From positions 62,001 to 126,000 of the forward strand of contig JADYYS010000056.1 in NCBI GenBank assembly GCA_020853525.1: a stretch of DNA of 64,000 bases, given 5' to 3'. The notes under the pieces were generated by a model. The model saw only the letters and a list, made by a program, of their open reading frames with translations. It was not told the DNA's origin and made no database searches. Shown here piece after piece: positions 9,638 to 18,266 of this stretch. Each line of letters opens with the position of its first letter. Positions within the stretch are counted from its first letter, which is position 1. This DNA is from Ardenticatenales bacterium (GTDB lineage: Bacteria; Chloroflexota; Anaerolineae; Epilineales; Epilineaceae). Both the position numbers and the translations under genes were made by a program.

Positions 9638-10740
9638 TGCCCGAGCCTCCGCCAACCTTCACCGCCACCCGAGGGCGTCCCGCAATGTCCTGGCAATCCC
9701 GTGTCGCCCCCGTCGCCGAAGCCGCCCTGCACAACCGCGCCGTCCCCGGCCTCGTCCTCGCCGTCGCGCGCGGCCACGACGTGCCCGAGAACCTCGTGCT
9801 CGGCACCGACGCCGCCGGCCGCGCCCTGTCGACGGACTCGCTGTTTCCGGTGGCCTCGATCACCAAGCTGGCGACGGCGCTGGCGGTCCTGCGCCTCGCG
9901 GCCGATGGGGTTGTCGAGCTCGACGACGCACTCGCCAAGCACCTGCCCGATGCCGCCGCCGCCCGCGACGGCGTCACGCTTCGCGCCATGCTCTGCCACA
10001 CGGCCGGCCTGCCGATCGACCTCGCGCCCGAGGCCGCCTCGTACGCGCCGGGGCTCGACTGGCCGGAGCTGGCGCGGGCGTGCCTGACGACGCCTCTGTC
10101 GGCTCCGCCCGGCAGTGACGTCCAATACAGCAACATCGGCTCCGGCCTGCTGGCTATCGTCGTCGAGCGGCGGACCGGACTGCCGATCGGTGAGGCGCTC
10201 GACGCCCTCGTGCTGTCGCCGCTCGGCATCGAGGGAACCCTCGGCAGCGAGCCGCCGCGCCCGCCGGCCGTGCTGATGGGCGAACTCGGCGACCATGCCG
10301 GCACCGCGCTCGAGCCTTTCAACTCGCCCTTCTGGCGATCGCTCGGCATGCCGTGGGGCGGCCTGCTGACGACCGCCGGCGGTGCGCTGGCGCTCGTGCG
10401 CGCGTTCGCCGGCGTGCCCGCCGGCTTCCTGCCCGCCGACGTCCTCGCCGACGCCGTCCGCGACCAGACCGGCGGGCTCGGCGGCGGCCTCTTCGGCGCG
10501 CTGCGATGGCCGCGCTGTCCGTGGGGCCTCGGCGTCGAGCTGCGCGGAGACAAGTCGCCGCACTGGGCGCCAGCGGAGGCATCACCCGACTCATTCGGCC
10601 ACGTCGGCGCCAGCGGCTGTCTGGCCTGGTGCGACCCGGCGGCGGATGTGGCCTGGGCGATCCTGGGCACGCGCACCTTCGAGCGGTGGTGGCGGGCGTG
10701 GCCGGCGATCGGTGCGGCGGTGTTGGCGAGCGAAGGATGA
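9637..10740 (+). CDS. serine hydrolase of the beta-lactamase (class C / AmpC-like) family
   Basis: The protein has 367 residues from ATG 9637, with an in-frame ATG at 9685 as an alternative. It carries the penicillin-binding fold motifs SITK (about residues 74-77, the serine nucleophile and general-base lysine), YSN (about 164-166) and HVGAS near the C-terminus in place of the third K-T-G-like box. Such proteins hydrolyse or transfer esters and amides; many are peptidases or esterases, and resistance function cannot be assumed. No signal peptide is seen, so the protein is probably cytoplasmic. It overlaps both neighbours by 1 and 4 bases. Confidence 0.88.
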   Translation: MPEPPPTFTATRGRPAMSWQSRVAPVAEAALHNRAVPGLVLAVARGHDVPENLVLGTDAAGRALSTDSLFPVASITKLATALAVLRLAADGVVELDDALAKHLPDAAAARDGVTLRAMLCHTAGLPIDLAPEAASYAPGLDWPELARACLTTPLSAPPGSDVQYSNIGSGLLAIVVERRTGLPIGEALDALVLSPLGIEGTLGSEPPRPPAVLMGELGDHAGTALEPFNSPFWRSLGMPWGGLLTTAGGALALVRAFAGVPAGFLPADVLADAVRDQTGGLGGGLFGALRWPRCPWGLGVELRGDKSPHWAPAEASPDSFGHVGASGCLAWCDPAADVAWAILGTRTFERWWRAWPAIGAAVLASEG

Positions 10741-11747
10741 GGACCGCCCCACTGTCCCTCGACGACCTCGCCCCGTGGGCCGACCTCCTGTCCGCCGCCT
10801 TCGATCGCCCCACCCCGGACATGGTGCGCGTCCTCGCACGCCAGCACGCGACCTTCCCGGTGGTGGCGTGGGGGACATGGGACGGCGACGTCCTGATCGC
10901 GCAATACAGCTGCCTGATGCGTGCGCTCCGAGTCCCGGGACGCGACGCCACATTGCCGGTCGGGATGAGCGTGAACCTGGCCGTGCACCCAGCGTACCGC
11001 GGGCAGGGGCTCGTGCGCCCGCTGGCGGATCGCGTATACGACGAGGTGCGCGCGCGCGGCGCCGTCGCCGGCGTCGGCTTTTCGAACGCCGCCGGCGTGC
11101 AGGTCGATCGGCGCAGCCGCGGCTACGGTTACCGCGTCGTCGGGCGGCTGCGGCCGGCGGTGGCGCTGCTCCTCGGGCCGGTACGGTCCCCCTTCGCGCC
11201 GCACGTGCTGACGCTGACCGATGCCTGGCCGGCGCAACCGCCCGTGCCCCGGGACGCCGGCCTCATCCGCTTCGCCGATGCCGTCGACGTGGTTGCCTAT
11301 CGGGAAGGCGGGGATCGCGACGGCGGGGATGAGACTGTCGGCGACCGCAGCTACGTCGGCGTCGCTGGCGACGCAGAGCCGCCCGCCCGCCGCTACGCCT
11401 TCGGCGTGTGGCGCGAACGCGGGGTGACGCGCGGCGCCGTCGCGTTCCGCTGGGAGCGTTGGGGTCGCGTGCGCGGCGCGACGCTGCTCGCTGCCGAGGG
11501 CGACGACTTGCCGGCGCTCATCGCCCGGTGGTCCGCGTCGCTCCGACGTCGACCGGTGCTCATCGTCCGCGTCCTGGCGACACCGGCCTCACCCATCTGG
11601 TGGGCGCTGCGCCGCGTCGCGTGGACGGTGACGCTGCCGGTCAGCCGCACGCCGTACTATCTGACCGTCAAGCCGCTCGGCGACGACACCCCGGCGGAGC
11701 TGTTCGACTACGCACGCTGGGACTGCATGGGCGGGGACGTGTTGTGA
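10737..11747 (+). CDS. GNAT-family acetyltransferase
   Basis: The start overlaps the previous stop (ATGA). The 336-residue protein has a GNAT core near residues 50-140 with the acetyl-CoA-binding segment VHPAYRGQGLVRPLA. A second half (about 200-336) looks like a degenerate GNAT or Eis-like accessory domain. Substrate is unknown. It sits between a serine hydrolase and a CoA-transferase with 4-base overlaps on both sides, so all three are likely one translational unit. Confidence 0.8.
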   Translation: MRTAPLSLDDLAPWADLLSAAFDRPTPDMVRVLARQHATFPVVAWGTWDGDVLIAQYSCLMRALRVPGRDATLPVGMSVNLAVHPAYRGQGLVRPLADRVYDEVRARGAVAGVGFSNAAGVQVDRRSRGYGYRVVGRLRPAVALLLGPVRSPFAPHVLTLTDAWPAQPPVPRDAGLIRFADAVDVVAYREGGDRDGGDETVGDRSYVGVAGDAEPPARRYAFGVWRERGVTRGAVAFRWERWGRVRGATLLAAEGDDLPALIARWSASLRRRPVLIVRVLATPASPIWWALRRVAWTVTLPVSRTPYYLTVKPLGDDTPAELFDYARWDCMGGDVL

Positions 11748-12964
11748 GCGGGACACGCGACGTCGGTCCGCTCGACCGTCGGCCGCTCGCCGGTCTCACC
11801 GTCCTCGACTTCACCCGCGTCTTCAGCGGTCCGTATGCCACGCTGCTCCTGGCGGATCTCGGCGCACGGGTGATCAAGGTCGAACACCCGGCGCATGGCG
11901 ACGACAGCCGCGCGTTCGGGCCGTTCATCGCGGGCACCAGCGGCTACTTCGAGACGCTCAACCGCGGCAAGGAGTCCGTGGCCGTCGACGACCGCAGCGC
12001 GGCCGGCCAAGCGGTTCTTCACCGCCTGGCCAGCCGTGTCGACGTGCTCGTCGAGAACTTCCGCCCGGGACGCATGGCACGGGTCGCGCTCGGTTATCCC
12101 GACGCGGCGCGGCTGAATCCGGGGCTGGTCTACGTCAGCCTGAGCGGCTTCGGCCAGACCGGACCGCTGTCTGCCAACGGCTGCTACGACATCGTGGCGC
12201 AAGGCTACGGCGGGCTGATGGGCCTGACCGGCACGCCCGAGCAGCCCGTGAAGACCGGCCCGGCCGTCGCGGATGCGATCAGCGGCCTGACGGCGGCCGT
12301 CGGCCTGCTGGCCGCGCTGTGGCGCCGCGAGCGCACCGGCCAGGGCGCCCACATCGATGTGGGTATGGTCGACGCGCTGTTCGCCGTCCTCGAGAACACG
12401 CTGGCCGGCTACGACATCACGGGCACCGTCCCGCCCCGCGCCGGCAACGCCGATGCCGGCCTCGCTCCGTTCGGCAGCTTCCGCGCGGCGGACGGCTGGC
12501 TCGTCATCGGCGTCGGCAACGACCGGCTCTGGCGCGCCCTGGCCGCGCTGATCGACCCGGCGCTGGCCGACAACCCATGCTTCGCGACGAACACCGACCG
12601 CGTCCGCCACGCCGATCGCCTGCATGACGTCCTCGACGCCTGGTGTGCCGTGCAGCCTGTCGAGGCGCTGTTGGCGCAACTCCACGCGGCGGGCGTGCCG
12701 GCCGGCCCAGTCCGCGACATCGCCGAGCTGGCGTGTGACCCGCACCTCGAGGCCCGCGGGATGCTGGCCCGCGTTGTCCTCCACGACGGCACGTCGCTGC
12801 GCGTGCCGGGCTCGCCGATCCACGTGGACGGCCGGACGCCGGCGATGCGGCGCGGGCCGCGGCTGGGCGAGCACACGAGGGCGGTGCTCTGTGAGCTGGC
12901 GGGGATGGGCGCGGGGGAGGTGGGGCGGTTGGTGGGGGCGGGGGTGGTGCGGGACGGGACGTAG
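11744..12964 (+). CDS. family III CoA-transferase (CaiB/BaiF type)
   Basis: This 406-residue protein, the usual size for the family, starts at a GTG that overlaps the preceding stop (GTGA). It begins with LAGLTVLDFTRVFSGPYAT, and has VIKVEHPAHGDD and GAHIDVGMVDALFAVLEN; the family's catalytic aspartate falls in this last segment. Family III enzymes move CoA between carboxylic acids through an aspartyl-CoA intermediate (formyl, oxalyl, carnitine, 2-methylacyl groups). The substrate pair cannot be assigned. It is the last gene of the 8771-12964 block and converges on the LVIVD gene. Confidence 0.92.
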   Translation: MSGTRDVGPLDRRPLAGLTVLDFTRVFSGPYATLLLADLGARVIKVEHPAHGDDSRAFGPFIAGTSGYFETLNRGKESVAVDDRSAAGQAVLHRLASRVDVLVENFRPGRMARVALGYPDAARLNPGLVYVSLSGFGQTGPLSANGCYDIVAQGYGGLMGLTGTPEQPVKTGPAVADAISGLTAAVGLLAALWRRERTGQGAHIDVGMVDALFAVLENTLAGYDITGTVPPRAGNADAGLAPFGSFRAADGWLVIGVGNDRLWRALAALIDPALADNPCFATNTDRVRHADRLHDVLDAWCAVQPVEALLAQLHAAGVPAGPVRDIAELACDPHLEARGMLARVVLHDGTSLRVPGSPIHVDGRTPAMRRGPRLGEHTRAVLCELAGMGAGEVGRLVGAGVVRDGT

Positions 12965-13008
12965 CGGCGCGGTCTACCCGTGGCCATGCCTGGCCAGGAC
13001 CGACCGCG

Positions 13009-14325
13009 TCATCGCCAGCCGTCCGGCCGGAACGCCACCGGCAGCCATGCGCGCGCGACGATCGTCGCCGGCCACTCCGAACCGTCGCTGAGCCGGAACC
13101 GCGCCACCGCCGGCCGCTCGCCCGCCGTGCGGACGGCCTCGGCGATGTAGAGACCGTCGCCGTCCAGGGCCAGCCCGACCGCGCGCCGGGGCAGCGGCGC
13201 GCGCAGCGCGAGGGTGGGGCGGAGGGGATCGCTCACATCGAACACGGCCAGGCCATCGGCGGCGAGCGCGAGCCAGCGTTCGTTCGCATCGACCATGATC
13301 GGGCCGAAGTCGGCGATGACGCCGTCGCCGAAGTCGCGCAGCCCCGGCAACTTCGTCGATGCAGCGGGCGCGGGATGAAGCGGATCCGCCAGATCGAAGC
13401 CGATGACCCGCCCGTCCAGAACCAACGGGCGCTGCCACTCCTCGTCGAGCACCCACAGAACGCGTCCGTCGGGCGAGACGGCGAGGCCGCGCCCGCGCCG
13501 CAGCCCCGGCAGCGTGCCCGCCCGGCGCGGCTTGACCATGTCGCGCGCGTCGACCACGTCGACCCGGTCGGCGTACAACAGATAGACCGCGCCGCCGGGC
13601 CCGGCGGCGAGCTCGTCCGGGCGACTTCCGACATTCCATCGTCCCGACGCCCGCGGCCGTGCGGGATCGGACAGATCGATGACCCGCAGGTCGTGCCGGT
13701 CCTCGAGCGTGTACGCCCGGTCGCCGAACATCTCGATCTTGGACGGCGAGCCGTCGATGTCCACCGCGCCGACGCCGCCGACCGAGCCGTCGTCCGCCAA
13801 GCCGAAGACACCGAACGTCGCCGGACGGTCGCGGTGGACGCCCGTCGCGCGCTGGCCGGCGACGACGATCCGGCGGCCGTCGGTGCGGACAGCCCACGCG
13901 CCGAGGCCGAGCGTCCACCGCGCGGTCGCCGGCCAGCTGTCGGAGGCGCCCACGTCGACGACCGGCGTGCCGGACGCCCCGTCGGGGTCCGTCCAAAGCT
14001 CGGGCGCATAGGGCAGCCACGCCACCCGACCGGCGGCCGCGTCGAGGCCGGCCGAGCGGCTGTCGGGCACCGCTGGTCCGCCCATGACGCTGACGTCCCA
14101 CTGCCGACCGTCGAGCACGAGGCGCAGCGGGGGATCGAGAGCGGCACGCGATGTCGAGACCGCGCCGACAGCGCCGAACGTGGCGACTACGCCGACCGTA
14201 CCGACTGCGCCGGCTGCGACAATCGCACCGGCCGCCACGATCGCACGGGTGCCACCTATCGCACCCGCGAAAGCGGACGCACGCGTGGTCCGGTTGCATG
14301 TAGAAGGGACGACTCGTTGGCGCAT
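13009..14325 (-). CDS. membrane-anchored or secreted LVIVD-repeat propeller protein
   Basis: The product is 438 residues from ATG 14325; an in-frame ATG at 14454 is less likely. A hydrophobic Gly/Ala/Val-rich segment at about residues 17-55 is a signal anchor. The rest is built of repeats resembling LVIVD/YncE propellers: LRVIDLSDPARPR, VDVVDARDMVKPR, IGFDLADPLHPAP and LAVFDVSDPLRPT. It ends AWLPVAFRPDGWR, a short LP-containing tail shared in style with other surface proteins in this window. It is divergent from the arsR gene, with the palindromic operator between them. Confidence 0.75.
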   Translation of the reverse strand: MRQRVVPSTCNRTTRASAFAGAIGGTRAIVAAGAIVAAGAVGTVGVVATFGAVGAVSTSRAALDPPLRLVLDGRQWDVSVMGGPAVPDSRSAGLDAAAGRVAWLPYAPELWTDPDGASGTPVVDVGASDSWPATARWTLGLGAWAVRTDGRRIVVAGQRATGVHRDRPATFGVFGLADDGSVGGVGAVDIDGSPSKIEMFGDRAYTLEDRHDLRVIDLSDPARPRASGRWNVGSRPDELAAGPGGAVYLLYADRVDVVDARDMVKPRRAGTLPGLRRGRGLAVSPDGRVLWVLDEEWQRPLVLDGRVIGFDLADPLHPAPAASTKLPGLRDFGDGVIADFGPIMVDANERWLALAADGLAVFDVSDPLRPTLALRAPLPRRAVGLALDGDGLYIAEAVRTAGERPAVARFRLSDGSEWPATIVARAWLPVAFRPDGWR

Positions 14326-14475
14326 CGTTGCACGTCCATTCCCGGTTCGCTGTCCGGATCGTCGCGCGGCGGCGGTCATCGTCGAGACAGCCCGCACGAT
14401 ACCGCACGCAACGGATCGAGGCGAAACGGATCGGAGCACGTTCGCACGATCCACGCGCTCCTACGAGCTTGACAC

Positions 14476-14491
14476 GTGACCATATGGTCAC
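14476..14491. promoter_or_regulatory. perfect 16-bp palindrome, likely ArsR-family operator
   Basis: GTGACCATATGGTCAC is fully self-complementary and lies 14 nt before the arsR start codon at 14505. A dimeric winged-helix repressor would bind such a dyad. It contains an alternative in-frame ATG (14484). It also lies within the divergent region shared with the LVIVD gene, so both genes could be controlled. Confidence 0.65.
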
Positions 14492-14504
14492 CTATCATCG
14501 CCCC

Positions 14505-14825
14505 ATGACGGACGACGATCGTGTGTTCAAGGCGCTCGCCGACCCGACACGGCGCTTCCTGCTCGACCAGCTCTTCGAGCGTGACGGCCGCACGCTCACC
14601 GAACTCGAGTCGGTGCTGGACATGACGCGCTTCGGGGTGATGAAGCACCTGCGCGTGCTCGAGGAGGCGAACCTCATCGTCACGCGGCGGTCGGGCCGGG
14701 AGAAGCTGCACTTCCTGAACCCGGTACCGATCCGGCTGATCCACGACCGGTGGATCGACAAGTTCACCGAGCGTCGGATCGCGGCGCTCACCGACCTCAA
14801 ACGCGAACTGGAGGACAGATCATGA
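14505..14825 (+). CDS. ArsR-family winged-helix transcriptional regulator
   Basis: The 106-residue regulator begins RVFKALADPTRRFLLDQLF, with the recognition region SVLDMTRFGVMKHLRVLEEA. It lacks the Cys-x-Cys metal site of metal-sensing ArsR proteins, so it probably responds to another signal. The stop overlaps the SRPBCC start (ATGA). ArsR-SRPBCC pairs of this type are common and usually autoregulated; the palindrome just upstream is the presumed binding site. An in-frame ATG at 14484 exists but lies inside that palindrome. Confidence 0.92.
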   Translation: MTDDDRVFKALADPTRRFLLDQLFERDGRTLTELESVLDMTRFGVMKHLRVLEEANLIVTRRSGREKLHFLNPVPIRLIHDRWIDKFTERRIAALTDLKRELEDRS

Positions 14826-15379
14826 CCGCAACGGACACGACGGCTGCAGACACGACGGCTGCAGACTCTACCCCGCCGACGAAGCCGGCCGCGACCACCC
14901 AGGTCTACCGCGTCTACATCCAGGCCACGCCGCAGCAGGTCTGGGACGCCATCACCCAGCCCGAGTGGAACGCGCGCTACGGCTATCCCGGCCACAGCGA
15001 GTATGACCTCCGCCCCGGCGGCGCCTACCGCGGCATCGCGGACGCCGACATGCTGGCGATGGGCCTCCCGGAGCTTCTCGTGGACGGCGAGGTGCTCGAG
15101 GCGGACCCGCCGCGACGGCTCGTCCAGACGTGGCGCTTCAACTGGAGCCCGGAGATCATCGCCGAAGGCTACACGCGCGTCACGTGGGAGACCGCCGAGG
15201 AAATCGGCGGGATCACGCGCCTCACCGTGACGCACGAGCTCGAGGGCGCGCCGTTGACGGCCGAGCAGGTCGGTGGGTCGGCGCCGATGGTCGAAGGCGG
15301 CGGCGGGTGGGCGATGATCTTGAGCGGCCTGAAGACGCTGCTCGAGACCGGGAAGGATCTCGGGATCCACGACGCCTGA
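14822..15379 (+). CDS. SRPBCC (AHSA1-like) protein
   Basis: The protein has 185 residues. After a Thr/Ala-rich start, VYRVYIQATPQQVWDAITQ opens a START/Bet v1-like fold with a large hydrophobic cavity, matching the activator-of-Hsp90 homologue 1-like family (DLRPGGAYR, TVTHELEGA, GGWAMILSGLKTLLETG). The ligand is unknown. It is translationally coupled to the arsR gene and is probably its main regulatory target or its ligand-binding partner. Confidence 0.9.
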   Translation: MTATDTTAADTTAADSTPPTKPAATTQVYRVYIQATPQQVWDAITQPEWNARYGYPGHSEYDLRPGGAYRGIADADMLAMGLPELLVDGEVLEADPPRRLVQTWRFNWSPEIIAEGYTRVTWETAEEIGGITRLTVTHELEGAPLTAEQVGGSAPMVEGGGGWAMILSGLKTLLETGKDLGIHDA

Positions 15380-15430
15380 TCGATCGCGGCGCGGGCTCTG
15401 GCCGGCCAGGGCCCGCGCCGCTTGGCGTGG

Positions 15431-15436
15431 CACAAT
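15431..15436 (+). promoter_or_regulatory. possible -10 box of a leaderless transcript for the ABC permease
   Basis: CACAAT ends 6 nt before the ATG at 15443, the same close spacing seen at three other genes in the window. No good -35 element accompanies it. Confidence 0.3.
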
Positions 15437-15442
15437 CCCGCC

Positions 15443-16255
15443 ATGCTCCTCTACGCCATCGCCCGACAGAGCTTCCGACGCCACCTCACGTACCGCGCCG
15501 CCGCCGCCGCCGGGTTGCTGACGAACTTCTTCTTCGGCATCGTCCGCGTCGCCGTCCTCACCGCTCTCTACGACGGCCGTCCCGAGGCCGCCGGGATCAC
15601 GCTGCCGGCCGCCATCACGTTTACGGCGCTCAGCCAGGCCGTCATCGGCCCGCTGGCCGCGTTCAGCTGGTTCGACGTGATGCGCAGCGTCCACTCGGGC
15701 GAGATCGCGGGCGATCTGCTCCGGCCGATGGGCTACCTGACGTACTGGCTGGCCCACGACTTCGGCCGTGCCCTGACCCAGTTCCTGCTGCGCGGCGTAC
15801 CGATGCTCATCGGCTACGTCCTGCTCTTCCCGTGGATCGCCCCCGCCGGCACGCACTTCGTCTGGCCGCAGGGCGGCGCGATGTGGGCGGCCACCGGCGT
15901 GTGCGCCGTGCTGGCGTGGCTGATCAGCTTCGGCTGGCGCTTCCTGTCGAACCTCAGCGCCTTCTGGTCGCCCGACGCGCGCGGGATCATCCGCTTCGTC
16001 TTCTCGCTCAGCTGGTTCGCTTCGGGGTTCCTGTTCCCGCTGCGCTACTTTCCGGACTGGCTGCAACGGCTCTGCGCGCTGACGCCCTTCGCCTACACCG
16101 TCAACGCGATCACCGAGGTCTATCTGGGCTTGCAGCAGGGGGGCGATGTCGTGCGCCTCCTCGCGATCCAAGCCGCCTGGGCCGCCGCCCTGCTCGCCGC
16201 CGGCGCCCTCGTCCTGCGCGCCGGCGTACGGCGCCTCGTCATCCTCGGCGGCTGA
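15443..16255 (+). CDS. ABC-2 family transporter permease, first subunit
   Basis: The 270-residue integral membrane protein has about six hydrophobic segments and an N-terminal amphipathic stretch (LYAIARQSFRRHLTYRAAAAA), like the DUF990/PF06182 ABC-2 permeases. It includes SGEIAGDLLRPMGYLTYWLAHDFG, a conserved cytoplasmic pattern of this family. With the following permease and ATPase it forms a complete exporter. The family is associated with export of unknown, probably lipophilic or peptide substrates. An upstream TTG at 15422 is possible, but ATG 15443 fits homologues better. Confidence 0.88.
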   Translation: MLLYAIARQSFRRHLTYRAAAAAGLLTNFFFGIVRVAVLTALYDGRPEAAGITLPAAITFTALSQAVIGPLAAFSWFDVMRSVHSGEIAGDLLRPMGYLTYWLAHDFGRALTQFLLRGVPMLIGYVLLFPWIAPAGTHFVWPQGGAMWAATGVCAVLAWLISFGWRFLSNLSAFWSPDARGIIRFVFSLSWFASGFLFPLRYFPDWLQRLCALTPFAYTVNAITEVYLGLQQGGDVVRLLAIQAAWAAALLAAGALVLRAGVRRLVILGG

Positions 16256-16266
16256 GGGGACGCGCG

Positions 16267-17190
16267 GTGCGGCAGGGCAGGGCGTGGCGCCGCGGTATTG
16301 CGTCATGCGTTGGTAGGGGCGAAGCAATTGCCGAGGCAATTGCTTCGCCCCTACGCCGGGCACACCACCCCGTCGCCGACCTGCGCCACCACCTCGGCCT
16401 GCTCGTCCGCCTCGTCGGCGCGCAGGTGCGCTCGCAGCTCCAGTACCGCGTTTCGTTCACCATGGACTTCGTCTCGTCCTTCCTCATGTTCGGCTTCGAG
16501 TTCGGCGCGCTGGCCGCGCTGTTCGTCCGCTTCGAGACGCTCGGCGGCTGGACGCTGGGCGAGGTGGCCTTCATGGGCGGGCTGACCGCCGTATCCTTCA
16601 AGACGATGGACATGCTCTTCAGCGGCTTCGACCCGCCGGCATTCGGCGAGCACGTCCGCAAGGGCACGTTCGACGCGATCCTGCTCCGGCCGGCACCGCT
16701 CACCCTCCAGGTCCTCGGCTCGCGCTTCGTCCTCATGCGCGTGGGCGCCATCGCCGAGGGCGTCGCGGTCTTTGCGCTGGCGCTGTGGCTCGTCGACGTC
16801 CACTGGACCGCCGCCAAGCTCGCGTTCCTGCCGCTCGTCGTCATCGGCCAGCTGGCCTTCTTCGCCGCCCTCTTCGTCATCGGCTCGACCGTCACGTTCT
16901 GGACCGTCGACTCGATCGAGGCGATGAACATCCTCACCTACGGCGGCCACGAGCTGAACCAGTACCCGGCCCACATCTACCCGCTCGGGCTGCGGCGCTT
17001 CTTCACGTACGTCGTCCCGACGCTCTTCCTGGCCTACTACCCGACGCTCTACCTGCTCGACAAGCCCGACCCGACCGGCATGCCGTCGTGGGTGCGCTTC
17101 GTCGGTCCCGTCATCGGCCTCGGCGCGTTCGCCGGCGCGATGGCGATCTGGCACATCGGCATCCGCCACTACCGGAGCACCGGCACATGA
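16267..17190 (+). CDS. ABC-2 family transporter permease, second subunit
   Basis: The start at GTG 16267 is supported by GAGGGGA six bases upstream. The conserved part begins about residue 42 (LVRLVGAQVRSQLQYRVSFT) and shows six membrane segments and GTFDAILLRPAPLTLQVLG, equivalent to the family's cytoplasmic motif. A 42-bp perfect hairpin repeat (16313-16354) lies inside the reading frame and adds 14 codons at the N-terminus. Without it the protein would have the usual length for this family. A GTG at 16426 would avoid the repeat but also remove conserved residues. The stop overlaps the ATPase start (ATGA). Confidence 0.82.
   Translation: MRQGRAWRRGIASCVGRGEAIAEAIASPLRRAHHPVADLRHHLGLLVRLVGAQVRSQLQYRVSFTMDFVSSFLMFGFEFGALAALFVRFETLGGWTLGEVAFMGGLTAVSFKTMDMLFSGFDPPAFGEHVRKGTFDAILLRPAPLTLQVLGSRFVLMRVGAIAEGVAVFALALWLVDVHWTAAKLAFLPLVVIGQLAFFAALFVIGSTVTFWTVDSIEAMNILTYGGHELNQYPAHIYPLGLRRFFTYVVPTLFLAYYPTLYLLDKPDPTGMPSWVRFVGPVIGLGAFAGAMAIWHIGIRHYRSTGT
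16313..16354. repeat. hairpin repeat of the GTAGGGGC family inside a permease gene
   Basis: Two perfect 20-bp arms (GTAGGGGCGAAGCAATTGCC and its complement) are separated by only 2 bases. The total length of 42 bp is a multiple of three and contains no stop in the permease frame. It has the same GTAGGGGC/GCCCCTAC ends as the intergenic repeats near 40.7, 44.6, 48.5 and 50.7 kb. Confidence 0.85.
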
Positions 17191-18239
17191 CCCATCATCC
17201 GTCCGCTGCCGAGGCTCCGCGCACCGGCCCGGTCATCGAGCGCCCGCCGCTCGCGCCGCTGATCGACGTCCGCGACCTGGCCAAGCACTTCACCATGCGC
17301 CGGCGGCCGCCCGTCCGCGCCGTCGACGGCGTCACGTTCCGCGTCGCGCCCGGCGAGCTCGTCGGCTACCTCGGCCCGAACGGCGCCGGCAAGTCGACGA
17401 CGTTGAAGATGCTCACCGGCCTCCTCGTGCCCACGTCGGGCCACATCACCGTCGCCGGCCGCATCCCGTGGCGGGAGCGGCGGGCCCACGTGGCCACGAT
17501 CGGCGCCGTGTTCGGCCAGCGGACGTCGTTGTGGTGGGATCTGCCGGTCATCGAGTCGTTCGACCTGCTGCGCTACATCTACCGCATCCCGGCCGAACGA
17601 TATCGAGCGAACCTCGACACGTTCCGCGACCTCCTCGACCTCGACGCGTTTCTCCAGACCCCCGTCCGCTCCCTCTCCCTCGGCCAGCGGATGCGCGCCG
17701 ACTTCGCCGCCGCCATGCTCCACGACCCGACCGTCCTCTTCCTGGACGAGCCGACGATCGGGCTCGACGTCGTCGCCAAGGAGCGCGTCCGCCGCTTCGT
17801 CCGCCACCTGAACGCCGAGCGCGGCACGACCGTCCTCCTCACGACACACGACCTGGCCGACGTCGAGCGCCTGTGCCACCGTGTCCTGATCATCGACGGC
17901 GGCCGGCTGCTCTACGACGGCAACCTGGCCGAGCTCCAACGCCGCTTCGGCGGCCGCCGCGAGCTCGTCATCGACTTGGCCGAGGACGTCACGGACATCG
18001 GCGGCGACGGCAGCGCGAACCGGCTCGACGACCCGCGATTCGCAGTACCGGGCGCCGACGTCATCGCCCGCGACGGCCCGCGGATCACGTACGCCTTCGA
18101 CCGCGACGCGACGACGGCCGCCGACCTCATCGCCCGCGTCACGCAGCGGCTGCGGGTCGTCGACCTGGCGCTGAAGGAGCCGGACATCGAGACGACGGTG
18201 CGGCGGATCTATGAAGAGCGGTTGTTGGACGGGGCGTAG
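17187..18239 (+). CDS. ABC transporter ATP-binding protein
   Basis: The 350-residue ATPase drives the exporter formed with the two permeases just upstream. It has Walker A GPNGAGKST (about residues 69-77), the signature SLSLGQR, Walker B VLFLDEPTIGLD and the switch His in LTTHDLADV. A C-terminal extension of about 90 residues after the nucleotide-binding domain is usual for this exporter class. The ATG overlaps the permease stop by 4 bases, indicating strict co-translation. Confidence 0.95.
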   Translation: MTHHPSAAEAPRTGPVIERPPLAPLIDVRDLAKHFTMRRRPPVRAVDGVTFRVAPGELVGYLGPNGAGKSTTLKMLTGLLVPTSGHITVAGRIPWRERRAHVATIGAVFGQRTSLWWDLPVIESFDLLRYIYRIPAERYRANLDTFRDLLDLDAFLQTPVRSLSLGQRMRADFAAAMLHDPTVLFLDEPTIGLDVVAKERVRRFVRHLNAERGTTVLLTTHDLADVERLCHRVLIIDGGRLLYDGNLAELQRRFGGRRELVIDLAEDVTDIGGDGSANRLDDPRFAVPGADVIARDGPRITYAFDRDATTAADLIARVTQRLRVVDLALKEPDIETTVRRIYEERLLDGA

Positions 18240-18266
18240 CAGATCGTCACGCGACGATCGCCCGGT

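Noticed and set aside
9637-10740. Antibiotic-resistance beta-lactamase
   Set aside because: SxxK and YxN motifs show only the general serine hydrolase family; no signal peptide and no specific class C lactamase features are visible.
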